Shown here piece by piece: positions 1-6,845 of a DNA stretch of 7,423 nt. Origin of the DNA: an uncultured Clostridia bacterium. GTDB taxonomy: Bacteria; Bacillota; Clostridia; Oscillospirales; Acutalibacteraceae. The stretch covers positions 1 through 7,423 of the forward strand of contig CALFPM010000002.1 in assembly GCA_937919155.1 (NCBI GenBank), read 5' to 3'. The position numbers were made by a program, and so were the translations under genes. Every line of letters begins with the position of its first letter. Position 1 is the stretch's first letter. Under the pieces are notes generated by a model, which saw only the letters and a program-made list of their open reading frames with translations, was not told where the DNA came from and ran no database searches.

Positions 1-452
1 GCCTTTTCGATGCCGCTTATTCCGCGACCCGTGCCGTCTGAATATCCGATGACATGGCAGGCAAGTGACTCCGATGAATATCTGACGGGCACGGAAAACT
101 CTTTTATATCGTCATTTTCGGTTATGGATGAATCAATTCTGACCGCAACGGATTTCCCCTGCGACATACGCTCCATCAGCGAATCAAACACATCGGGCAA
201 CACCTTGCCTTTAAGCTGACCGAGAGAATATCCCGAGGGTTTTGCGGCGGCATAAAGTACGCTTTCTCCGTTGGTGAGAGGCTGCAGATTGCAGTCATAA
301 ACAGTACCTTTAAGGGTATCAAGCTCAACGGACATTGACGACTGCCCGTCCCACACCTGTTCTGAAGTGTTGATAATATCCGCCGTGCGCAAGCCTGTCA
401 AGGCAAACATAAATATTAATGACAGTAAAGCAACAGCAGCACGTTTTTTCAA
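1..452 (-). CDS. Class B penicillin-binding protein (SpoVD/FtsI-like), N-terminal part, cut by window edge
   Basis: Peptidoglycan transpeptidase family, membrane-anchored with the enzyme outside the cell. Seen: 150 open codons with no stop before the edge. The N-terminus MKKRAAVALL plus a hydrophobic stretch (about residues 5-21) forms a signal anchor. KGTVYDCNLQPLTN at 48-61 matches the RGTIYDRNG-type opening of the PBP dimerisation domain, and HVIGYSDGTGRGISGIEKA near the end matches the conserved HVIGY..G.G.GIE segment that precedes the transpeptidase domain. The catalytic SxxK, SxN and KTG motifs would lie off the left edge, so activity cannot be judged. I chose the TTG start at 452-450 because GGGAG lies 8 nt upstream; an in-frame GTG at 461-459 overlaps that Shine-Dalgarno and is less likely. 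The gene follows ychF on the same strand after 44 bp. Which PBP subfamily it is (division FtsI, sporulation SpoVD, or other) cannot be decided from this fragment. Confidence 0.85.
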   Translation of the reverse strand, partial: MKKRAAVALLSLIFMFALTGLRTADIINTSEQVWDGQSSMSVELDTLKGTVYDCNLQPLTNGESVLYAAAKPSGYSLGQLKGKVLPDVFDSLMERMSQGKSVAVRIDSSITENDDIKEFSVPVRYSSESLACHVIGYSDGTGRGISGIEK

Positions 453-489
453 AAAAATCACTCCCTGTGGTATGTTGCCACAGGGAGTG
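451..489 (-). terminator. Intrinsic-terminator-like hairpin after ychF that also holds the PBP ribosome binding site
   Basis: Perfect 12-bp inverted repeat: CACTCCCTGTGG at 459-470 and CCACAGGGAGTG at 478-489, with a 7-nt loop. Read on the minus strand, the stem is followed by A and seven T (458-451), a textbook Rho-independent terminator 7 bp after the ychF stop. The same 3' arm supplies the GGGAG Shine-Dalgarno of the PBP gene, and the T-tract runs straight into its TTG start. In the plus direction the hairpin is followed by only a weak T-rich stretch, so the minus orientation is favoured. It could also be a protein-binding operator. Confidence 0.8.
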
Positions 490-495
490 TGATTT

Positions 496-522
496 ATTAT
501 ACATTGAATCTGAAAAGAACAA
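496..522 (-). promoter_or_regulatory. Candidate promoter for the PBP gene at the ychF 3' end
   Basis: A perfect minus-strand TATAAT lies at 501-496, overlapping the ychF stop codon. The best -35 I can find is weak (TTGTTC at 522-517, 15-bp spacer). If used, transcription would start near 490-488, exactly at the 5' base of the hairpin. The TATAAT could be coincidence from the GTA-TAA-T codons at the gene end. Confidence 0.3.
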
Positions 523-1591
523 CATCGCCGTCTTTCATAACATATTCCTTGCCTTCGCTGCGGACAAGGCCTTTTTCCTTTGCGGCGGCAATTGAGCCAA
601 GCTCAATAAGGTCCTCATAAGCGATAACCTCTGCTCTGATGAATCCGCGTTCAAAGTCACTGTGGATTTTACCTGCCGCCTGAGGAGCTTTTGTGCCCTT
701 TGTGATTGTCCATGCTCTTACTTCAGGCTGACCTGCGGTAAGATATGAGATAAGACCGAGGAGCGCATAGCTCTTTTTGACAAGCAGGTCAAGACCGCCT
801 GATTCAACGCCGAGCTCCTCGAGGAACATTTCTTTTTCGTCCTTGTCGAGTGATGCAATCTGAGCCTCAAGCTCTGCGCAGATGGGAAGAACTTCGCTGC
901 CCTCTGCCTCTGCAATTGTGCAGACCTTTTTATAATGATTATTATTGTTAAGACCGCCTGCAAAGTCGCCCTCGCTCATATTACAAGCATAGATAACGGG
1001 CTTTGCGGTGAGAAGTGCGATTTCGGAGAGCCATGCCTTTTCGTTTTCGTCACATTCAAGATTTCTTGCAGGAACATTATCTTCAAGGCTCTGCTGAAGT
1101 CTCTTGAGGAATTCAAGCTCGGATGCAAGTGTCTTGTCACCCTTGAGAGCCTTTGTGACGCGGTCAATTCTGCGCTCAACCATTTCGATATCGGAAAGGA
1201 TAAGCTCAAGATTGATTGTTTCAATGTCTCTTTCGGGGTCGATTGTTGCATCAACATGAACAATATCATCATCCTCAAAGCAGCGGACAACATGAATAAC
1301 GGCGTCAACCTCACGGATGTGTGAGAGGAATTTGTTGCCGAGACCCTCACCCTTTGATGCGCCTCTTACAAGACCCGCGATATCAACGAATTCGATGAAA
1401 GCAGGTGTGATTTTGACGGGATTGTAAAGCTCTGCAAGCTTATCAAGTCTTTCATCGGGAACATTAACAACGCCCACATTGGGCTCGATTGTGCAGAAAG
1501 CGTAGTTTGCAGACTGAGCACCTGCGTTTGTTATTGCATTGAAAAGTGTGCTTTTGCCGACATTGGGCAAGCCTACTATACCAAGTTTCAT
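497..1591 (-). CDS. ychF: Redox-regulated ATPase/GTPase YchF (OLA1 family)
   Basis: Cytoplasmic P-loop NTPase of the Obg-related YchF family, which prefers ATP, binds ribosomes and is linked to translation and stress responses. Seen in order: P-loop GLPNVGKS (residues 7-14), the family signature NYAFCTIEPNVG (29-40), G3 region DIAGLVRGASKGEGLGNKF (70-88) with Leu after DIAG as in this non-canonical family, the NxxE-type G4 NMSE (204-207) that accounts for relaxed nucleotide specificity, then the helical insert and a C-terminal TGS domain (about 280-364) ending DGDVVLFRFNV. Length is 364 aa, the family's usual size. Start chosen at ATG 1591 (MKLGIVGLPNVGKS) with AAAGGAAA upstream; a longer reading from 1627 would begin inside the -10 box and adds 12 residues foreign to the family. 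Residue 31 is Ala where most members have Pro. A terminator-like hairpin follows the stop. Confidence 0.97.
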   Translation of the reverse strand: MKLGIVGLPNVGKSTLFNAITNAGAQSANYAFCTIEPNVGVVNVPDERLDKLAELYNPVKITPAFIEFVDIAGLVRGASKGEGLGNKFLSHIREVDAVIHVVRCFEDDDIVHVDATIDPERDIETINLELILSDIEMVERRIDRVTKALKGDKTLASELEFLKRLQQSLEDNVPARNLECDENEKAWLSEIALLTAKPVIYACNMSEGDFAGGLNNNNHYKKVCTIAEAEGSEVLPICAELEAQIASLDKDEKEMFLEELGVESGGLDLLVKKSYALLGLISYLTAGQPEVRAWTITKGTKAPQAAGKIHSDFERGFIRAEVIAYEDLIELGSIAAAKEKGLVRSEGKEYVMKDGDVVLFRFNV

Positions 1592-1625
1592 TTCAAAATT
1601 TCCTTTCGAGTATTCTAACCCAATC

Positions 1626-1654
1626 ATTATATATTAAATTTCAAAAAATTACAA
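1626..1654 (-). promoter_or_regulatory. Promoter of ychF
   Basis: Minus strand: TTGTAA (-35, 1654-1649), 17-bp spacer, perfect TATAAT (-10, 1631-1626). The predicted start near 1619 leaves a leader of about 28 nt to the ATG at 1591, which carries a normal Shine-Dalgarno. It is divergent from the tcdA promoter, so the two share one AT-rich region of 150 bp between start codons. Confidence 0.65.
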
Positions 1655-1676
1655 CATTATTTTTCACAAATATAGT

Positions 1677-1705
1677 TTGCATTACGGCGATTTTTAGTGT
1701 ATGAT
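1677..1705 (+). promoter_or_regulatory. Candidate promoter of the tcdA-to-recG gene run
   Basis: TTGCAT (1677-1682, moderate -35), 17-bp spacer, TATGAT (1700-1705, five of six to TATAAT). Expected start about 1712, giving a leader of roughly 30 nt to the TTG start at 1742. It is the only promoter-like sequence I see ahead of the four-gene run; internal promoters are not excluded. Confidence 0.5.
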
Positions 1706-1727
1706 ATATTATGTATAAGTATATTAC

Positions 1728-1736
1728 AGGGCGGTG
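1728..1736 (+). promoter_or_regulatory. Ribosome binding site that decides the tcdA TTG start
   Basis: AGGGCGGTG resembles the anti-Shine-Dalgarno complement AGGAGGTG. It sits 5 nt ahead of TTG 1742. The in-frame GTG at 1736-1738 overlaps it and would be too close, and the upstream GTG at 1697 lies inside the promoter. Confidence 0.6.
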
Positions 1737-1741
1737 TGATT

Positions 1742-2449
1742 TTGGAACATTCACAGTTTTTGCGTTCGGAGATGATTCTGGGCGAAAATTCAACTGAAAT
1801 TCTCAGAAACAAGAGCGTCATTCTTTTCGGTCTTGGCGGTGTGGGCTCATACACAGCCGAGGTGCTTGCAAGAGCAGGAATCGGCAGACTCACGATAGTT
1901 GACAACGATGTTGTTTCCGTCACAAATCTTAACCGCCAGCTCTGCGCCCTGCATTCAACAGTCGGCATGCCCAAGGTTGATGTTGTGAAAGCAAGAATTC
2001 TTGATATCAACCCCGACTGCAAGGTTACGGCACTTCAGAAATTCTGTCTGCCCGAGAATTCGGATGAATTCAGGCTTGAAGAATATGATTATATCGCCGA
2101 TGCAATTGACACCGTCAGCGCAAAAATCGACCTTGCCGTCAAATCACAGGAATTGAACATTCCGCTGATTGCCTGTATGGGCACGGGAAACAAGCTTGAC
2201 CCCACGCGATTCACGGTTTCCGATATTTTCAAAACAAGCGGCTGTCCCCTCTGCAGGGTAATGCGCACTGAACTCAGAAAAAGAGGAATACGGAAGCTGA
2301 ATGTTGTGTGGTCTCCCGAAGAACCCGTAAAGCCTGCGCAGACAGACGAAAATTCAGGCAAAAGACAAACTCCCGCAAGCCTGCCCTTTGTGCCTCCCGT
2401 TGCGGGAATGATTATGGCAGGCAGAATTATACTTGACTTGACAAGGTGA
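1742..2449 (+). CDS. tcdA: tRNA threonylcarbamoyladenosine dehydratase (ThiF/E1-like)
   Basis: TcdA/CsdL family enzyme: ATP-dependent cyclisation of the t6A37 base of ANN-decoding tRNAs to ct6A, in the cytoplasm. Seen: nucleotide-binding GLGGVGS (residues 30-36), the E1-like DNDVVSVTNLNRQ (54-66), DAID (120-123), MGTGNKLDP, then CPLCRVMRTELRKRGI starting at C168 and a C-terminal PFVPPVAGMIMAGRII segment, all in the order expected for this subfamily rather than MoeB or ThiF. Length is 235 aa, at the short end of the family range. The TTG start gives MEHSQFLRSEMILG, which matches the family's usual beginning (acidic-x-QF-x-R-[TS]E). The stop TGA overlaps the Shine-Dalgarno of the next gene, so the two are probably translated from one mRNA. 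Other ThiF-family activities cannot be fully excluded without alignment. Confidence 0.92.
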   Translation: MEHSQFLRSEMILGENSTEILRNKSVILFGLGGVGSYTAEVLARAGIGRLTIVDNDVVSVTNLNRQLCALHSTVGMPKVDVVKARILDINPDCKVTALQKFCLPENSDEFRLEEYDYIADAIDTVSAKIDLAVKSQELNIPLIACMGTGNKLDPTRFTVSDIFKTSGCPLCRVMRTELRKRGIRKLNVVWSPEEPVKPAQTDENSGKRQTPASLPFVPPVAGMIMAGRIILDLTR

Positions 2450-2454
2450 ACCGA

Positions 2455-3921
2455 ATGAAAAAATTTCTCGCTTTGATTTTAATAACAGCAATGCTTGCAA
2501 CTGCATTCTGCGGCTGCAAAAAAGAACCCGATGAAGCAGACGATCCTCACATCATTGTTAACCTCAATGAGGGCAGTTCAGGCACACTGAAGCTTGCTTA
2601 TTCAAAAGCCGATATGCTTGACCCTTTCACCTGCACAATGAGTGCAAACATTCAGATTATGGGTCTTATTTATGACGGTCTTTATAAAACAGACAAAAAT
2701 TATCAGCCCGTTCCCGTTATTGCAAAAAGTGCAATTGTAAGCGGCACCACCGTTAACGTAACCCTCAATTCCGTTATGTTTTCAGACGGCACGGCACTGA
2801 CGGCAAATGACGTTGCCTATTCTTTCAACAAGGCAAAGAACGCGCCCTATTACGCCGAAAGGCTGAAGAATGTGGCATCCGTCAGCATTTCTTCATCAAA
2901 CATGCTTGTGTTCACTCTTTCCGCTCCCGACCCTTACATCCTTGCCTGTCTCACATTCCCCGTTGTCAAAAACGGTGCTGAGGGCGAGCTTCCCATCGGT
3001 TCGGGAAGATATATTCCCCAGGTTTCGGGAGAGTCAACCTATCTTGTTGTGAACCCGAAAAAATCGGGATTCAATCCCGCAATAAAAACAATCACTCTTG
3101 TTCCCGTCAGGGACAGTGATTCCATTGAGAGCAGCCTTGAAATAGGCAACACGGGTTTTTATTGCAACGACCTGAGCAGCGGCACATATTCGAGAATAAA
3201 CGCAAAAACCGTTGAAATGGGCATTAATAATTTCGTTTATCTTGCCTTCAACTCGTCAAGCGAATATTTCGCCAACCAACTCATCAGGCAGGCGGTAAAC
3301 CTTGCAATCAACCGCAAAGAAATTGCACTCACCGCATTTCAGGGTCACGCAAGGGAAACCTACACGCCTTTCAATCCCGATTGGCACAATCTGGCGTCAA
3401 AAGACCTGCTTATTCCCACAGACATTCAGAAAGCATCGGAGCTGATTGCGCAGTCAGGCATTGACATAACTCAGAAAGAAATTTCCGTGCTTGTCAACAA
3501 AGAAAACGGCTTCAAGCATGAAGCGGCTGAATTCATCTGCGATTATCTCAGACTTCTCGGATTCAAGGTTAACCTTAAGGATTATACACCTCAGTATTAC
3601 ACCGAGGCAATTGAATTAGGCTCATATGATATGTATATCGGTGAAATCCGACTTTCACCCAATATGGATTTATCCCCCCTGCTCGGAGGCACGCAAGGCT
3701 ACGGAATTGACCCTCTCTGCGCCTCCGCATCAAGATATACTCAGCTTCTTTCGGGCGGATGCGAGCTGATGGACTTCGTCAACACATTCAACGAAGACCT
3801 GCCTTTCATCCCCCTTTGCTACAGAAACGCTGCCGCATCTTACACAAACTCCATGCAGGCGGATTATGCCTGCTGTGACGGCGATGTTTTTTATGATATA
3901 GAAACCTGGAGTTTTAAATAA
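2455..3921 (+). CDS. Family 5 extracellular solute-binding lipoprotein (peptide/nickel ABC type)
   Basis: Predicted substrate-capturing protein tethered to the outer face of the cytoplasmic membrane. Seen: MKKFLALILITAMLATAF signal peptide followed by C19-G20-C21; C21 is the likely lipidated cysteine although the lipobox (FCG-C) is degenerate. The SBP_bac_5 pattern follows: SADMLDPF-like region, IYDGLYKTD (72-80), FSDGTALTANDVAYSFNKA (from 109), the FNSSS...IRQAVNLAINRKEI segment in the middle, and a C-terminal lobe ending in DLPFIPLCYRNAAASY. Length is 488 aa, slightly short for the family (often 500-550). Start chosen at ATG 2455 with AAGGTG 6 nt upstream; an in-frame GTG at 2446 overlaps that site. 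No ABC permease or ATPase is present in the window, so it is an orphan here. The substrate cannot be predicted; dipeptide, oligopeptide or nickel are all possible for the family. Confidence 0.88.
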   Translation: MKKFLALILITAMLATAFCGCKKEPDEADDPHIIVNLNEGSSGTLKLAYSKADMLDPFTCTMSANIQIMGLIYDGLYKTDKNYQPVPVIAKSAIVSGTTVNVTLNSVMFSDGTALTANDVAYSFNKAKNAPYYAERLKNVASVSISSSNMLVFTLSAPDPYILACLTFPVVKNGAEGELPIGSGRYIPQVSGESTYLVVNPKKSGFNPAIKTITLVPVRDSDSIESSLEIGNTGFYCNDLSSGTYSRINAKTVEMGINNFVYLAFNSSSEYFANQLIRQAVNLAINRKEIALTAFQGHARETYTPFNPDWHNLASKDLLIPTDIQKASELIAQSGIDITQKEISVLVNKENGFKHEAAEFICDYLRLLGFKVNLKDYTPQYYTEAIELGSYDMYIGEIRLSPNMDLSPLLGGTQGYGIDPLCASASRYTQLLSGGCELMDFVNTFNEDLPFIPLCYRNAAASYTNSMQADYACCDGDVFYDIETWSFK

Positions 3922-3933
3922 AGAAAAACCTGC

Positions 3934-3960
3934 CATAATATATCCGGGTGATATATTATG
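3934..3960 (+). promoter_or_regulatory. Hairpin containing the start codon and ribosome binding site of the FakA-like gene
   Basis: Perfect 11-bp inverted repeat, CATAATATATC at 3934-3944 and GATATATTATG at 3950-3960, with loop CGGGT. The ATG (3958-3960) is the end of the 3' arm, and the GGGTG Shine-Dalgarno is in the loop and first stem base. It fills most of the 36-bp gap after the binding-protein gene. It could tune translation, or be a protein-binding dyad. It is AT-rich, and there is no T-tract, so it is not a terminator. Confidence 0.5.
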
Positions 3961-4824
3961 ATTAGTTCCGAAATACTTAAAAAGGCAATTATCGGCGGCG
4001 CGGAAAGCATTTCACGCCGCACGGAGCAGGTAAATTCAATCAACTTTTTCCCCGTGCCTGACGGCGACACGGGCACCAACCTTGCGCTGACTCTTTCAGA
4101 TTGTGCGGAAAAGATAAAAAATCTTCCGCCAATGAGTGCAGGGGAATTTGCAGATGCCGTTGCAGGCAGTCTTTCGCACTGTGCAAGAGGCAATTCGGGT
4201 GTTATCCTTTCCTTTATTTTCAACGGATTCGCCAGAAGCGTTGAGGGGCTTGACGCAATTGATGCCGCCGACCTTGCAAAGGGGCTTGATGCAGGATGCA
4301 ACGAGGCATATGCCTGCGCGGAAAAGCCTGCCGAAGGCACTATGCTGACGGTTATCAGGCTTGCGGCGGCAAAAGCGATGTCTGCATCCGCCAAGGGCAA
4401 AAACGCCCGTGAAACCTTTGCCGAGGCGGTCAGCGCCGCAAAATCATCTCTCAGATCAACGCCGAATCTTCTTCCCGTGCTGAAAAAACACGGCTGTGTT
4501 GACGCAGGAGGTCAGGGTCTTGTTCACATAATGGAAGGGATGCTGAATCAGGACAGTCCCGCGGCGGATATTCAGTTTATCTATTGCACGGAGTTCCTGA
4601 TTAACAAAATCAAAAACGCGGATATTTCCGCATTCAGGAATCACATTTCGGAGTTCGGCAACTGCACGGCGGCGGCTGAACATTCAGGAATAATCAAAGT
4701 GCATATTCACACAAATCAACCCGACAGAGTGCTGAAAACCGCACTTGAAATCGGTGAACTTACAGATATCAGAATTGACAACATGAAAATTCAGGCAGAA
4801 AACGGAGTTAACGGATGGAACTGA
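3958..4824 (+). CDS. FakA/YloV-like DAK2-domain protein lacking the C-terminal domain
   Basis: Related to the ATP-binding subunit of fatty acid kinase, which with a FakB (DegV-type) carrier makes acyl-phosphate for membrane phospholipid synthesis. Seen: DhaL/DAK2 kinase domain (about 1-200) with FFPVPDGDTGTN (30-41; D35 and D37 are the expected Mg-ATP ligands), HCARGNSG (74-81), GTMLTV and DAGGQG (182-187). The FakA middle domain follows (about 205-280) with YCTEF (C210) and VHIHTN (H249, H251). The family's Cys-His-His set is therefore present. The protein then stops at 288 aa, just after IRIDNM, whereas full FakA/YloV proteins are about 550 aa with a further DegV-like C-terminal domain. The stop is read cleanly and recG starts inside the gene end, so this looks like a settled two-domain form rather than a fresh frameshift. 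Whether it still acts on FakB-bound fatty acid is unknown. Confidence 0.85.
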   Translation: MISSEILKKAIIGGAESISRRTEQVNSINFFPVPDGDTGTNLALTLSDCAEKIKNLPPMSAGEFADAVAGSLSHCARGNSGVILSFIFNGFARSVEGLDAIDAADLAKGLDAGCNEAYACAEKPAEGTMLTVIRLAAAKAMSASAKGKNARETFAEAVSAAKSSLRSTPNLLPVLKKHGCVDAGGQGLVHIMEGMLNQDSPAADIQFIYCTEFLINKIKNADISAFRNHISEFGNCTAAAEHSGIIKVHIHTNQPDRVLKTALEIGELTDIRIDNMKIQAENGVNGWN

Positions 4825-6845
4825 ACGCAAGCATCAAATATCTCAAAGGCGTGGGTGAAAAAAGAGCAGCTTTGCTTGCAAAGCTGGGGATTTACACCCT
4901 TTGGGACTTGCTGACCTTTTATCCCCGTGCATACGAAGATTGGAGCAGCCTGATGTCCATTGCAGATGCTCCGCTGAATGAAAATGTGTGCATAAAAGCC
5001 GTTGTGGGCACCCGTTGCCGCGAACAGAGAATACGCGGCGGCATGACCCTCTATAAGACGGAAATCACAGACGGCGATATGCTGCTTGATGTCACTTTTT
5101 TCAACAATAAATTTGCCGCCCAGAAGCTTGAAGTTGGCAAGGAATACCTTTTCTTCGGCAAAATCACGGGAAAAGGCTATTACAAATCAATGAACTCCCC
5201 CGTTTTCGAGGAATATGACGGCACAGAGGCAATGCGCCCCGTTTATCCTCAGACGGCAGGACTTAATTCCCGCGCAATTCAGAAGCTTGTGAAAACCGCA
5301 TTTTCCGTTTGCGGTTCAATTCCCGACTCACTTCCCGAAGATATACGCAACAGCTATTGCCTGATGGGAATTCAGGATGCGCTGATGAATATTCATTCAC
5401 CCCAGAGTGAAGATTTGCTCAGCGAAGCGCGCAGAAGGCTGATTTTCGAGGAGCTTTTCCTGCTCGAGCTTGGTCTTATGAGACTCAAAAGCAAAAACAG
5501 GCGCACAACCGCATTTGCAATGGAGGCTGACTACACGGGTGAATTCATGTCTCACCTCCCCTTTGAGCTGACAGGTGCGCAGAAAAGAGCCGTTTCTCAG
5601 GCGGCAGAGGATATGATGAAGAATGTGCCTATGAACAGGCTTCTTCAGGGTGATGTCGGCTCGGGCAAAACCGCCGTAAGCGCCGCGCTGATTTATAACT
5701 GCGCACGCAACGGCTGCCAGAGTGCCCTTATGGCACCAACGGAAGTGCTTGCAATGCAGCACTACAAAACCCTTGCAAAAATGTTTGAAAACACAGATAT
5801 AACAATCGGTCTGCTGACGGGCTCCACCCCTGCGGCAGAAAAAAGAAAAATAAAAGCCGCCCTTAAGGACGGCAGAATTGACCTTCTTATCGGCACTCAC
5901 GCGCTGATACAAAAGGATGTTGAATTCAGGAATCTTGCCCTTGCCGTTACCGATGAACAGCACCGTTTCGGCGTCAATCAGCGAGGCTCCCTGAGTTCAA
6001 AGGGCAATAATCCGCACACGCTGGTTATGTCCGCAACCCCCATTCCCAGAACTCTTGCCCTCATTATTTACGGCGACCTTGACCTGAGTATACTTGACGA
6101 GATGCCCAAGGGCAGGCAGAAAATCGAAACCTATCTTGTCGACAGCGACAAGCGCTCAAGAGCATACGGATATGTCAAAAAGCATCTCTGCGAAGGCAGG
6201 CAGAGTTACATAGTCTGCGCCCTTGTTTCCGAAAACGAAACCAGCGAGCTCACCGCAGCAACAGAGCTTTACGAAGACCTTGCTGACGGATTTTTCAAAG
6301 GTTTCAGAGTGGGTCTTCTTCACGGAAAAATGAAGCCTGCAGAGAAAAAAGCGGTTATGGATTCTTTCGCATCGGGCGAAACCCAACTGCTTGTTTCCAC
6401 AACGGTGATCGAAGTTGGCATTGATGTTCCCAACGCGGTGATAATGGTTATTGAGAATGCAGAAAGATTCGGACTCTCCCAGCTTCATCAGCTCCGCGGC
6501 AGAATCGGCAGAGGCACGGAAAAATCAACCTGCATAATGATATCGGATGCGCAGAATGAAGTTACGGAACAAAGGCTGAAAATACTTGCATCCACAACAG
6601 ACGGCTTCAGAATCGCCGATGAAGATTTAAAATTGAGAGGTCCCGGCGATTTCTTCGGCTCCCGTCAGCACGGTCTGCCCGAAATGAAGATTGCAAATAT
6701 GATGACTGACGGAGAAGCTATCCGCGAAACCCACTCCGCCGCCGCAGATTTGCTGAAGAAAAACCCCGCCCTTGAGGGCGAGGATTACAGATTATTGAGA
6801 AATGCCGTCAACCGACTTTTTTCGGGCGGAATTTCAATGAACTGA
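4815..6845 (+). CDS. recG: ATP-dependent DNA helicase RecG
   Basis: Superfamily 2 double-strand DNA translocase that regresses stalled replication forks and processes branched recombination intermediates. Seen: N-terminal helix-hairpin-like start (IKYLKGVGEKRAALLAKLGI), wedge/OB-fold region (about 60-160), Walker A GDVGSGKT (279-286), motif Ia MAPTEVLAMQHY, Walker B-type DEQH (380-383), SATPIPRT (406-413), the STTVIEVGIDVPNA segment and motif VI QLHQLRGRIGRG (556-567), then the RecG-typical LKLRGPGDFFGSRQHG near the C-terminus. Length is 676 aa, normal for the family. The ATG overlaps the end of the FakA-like gene by 10 bp and has GGAG 7 nt upstream, implying translational coupling. Nothing essential is missing. 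The 3' end overlaps a convergent small ORF by 12 bp, and no terminator is visible after the stop. Confidence 0.98.
   Translation: MELNASIKYLKGVGEKRAALLAKLGIYTLWDLLTFYPRAYEDWSSLMSIADAPLNENVCIKAVVGTRCREQRIRGGMTLYKTEITDGDMLLDVTFFNNKFAAQKLEVGKEYLFFGKITGKGYYKSMNSPVFEEYDGTEAMRPVYPQTAGLNSRAIQKLVKTAFSVCGSIPDSLPEDIRNSYCLMGIQDALMNIHSPQSEDLLSEARRRLIFEELFLLELGLMRLKSKNRRTTAFAMEADYTGEFMSHLPFELTGAQKRAVSQAAEDMMKNVPMNRLLQGDVGSGKTAVSAALIYNCARNGCQSALMAPTEVLAMQHYKTLAKMFENTDITIGLLTGSTPAAEKRKIKAALKDGRIDLLIGTHALIQKDVEFRNLALAVTDEQHRFGVNQRGSLSSKGNNPHTLVMSATPIPRTLALIIYGDLDLSILDEMPKGRQKIETYLVDSDKRSRAYGYVKKHLCEGRQSYIVCALVSENETSELTAATELYEDLADGFFKGFRVGLLHGKMKPAEKKAVMDSFASGETQLLVSTTVIEVGIDVPNAVIMVIENAERFGLSQLHQLRGRIGRGTEKSTCIMISDAQNEVTEQRLKILASTTDGFRIADEDLKLRGPGDFFGSRQHGLPEMKIANMMTDGEAIRETHSAAADLLKKNPALEGEDYRLLRNAVNRLFSGGISMN

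Noticed and set aside
10..219. Plus-strand ORF of 69 codons at the left edge
   Set aside because: It is antisense to the PBP coding sequence, which has clear family motifs; no Shine-Dalgarno and no recognisable protein.
935..1324. Plus-strand ORF of 129 codons inside ychF
   Set aside because: Antisense to strongly conserved ychF codons; cysteine-rich, low-quality protein typical of a shadow frame.
1592..1627. N-terminal extension of YchF by 12 residues to an upstream ATG
   Set aside because: That ATG lies in the -10 box of the likely promoter; the family begins at MKLGIVGLPNVGKS, which has its own Shine-Dalgarno.
1702..1713. TGATATATTATG shared exactly with 3949-3960 ahead of the FakA-like gene
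   Set aside because: Both lie in AT-rich spacers and play different parts (near a -10 box versus a start codon hairpin). Only the second copy is part of a dyad, so a common operator is not supported.
5397..5963. Minus-strand ORF of 188 codons inside recG
   Set aside because: Length is explained by the codon bias of recG on the other strand; the product is cysteine- and aromatic-rich with no motif, and recG motifs cover the same bases.
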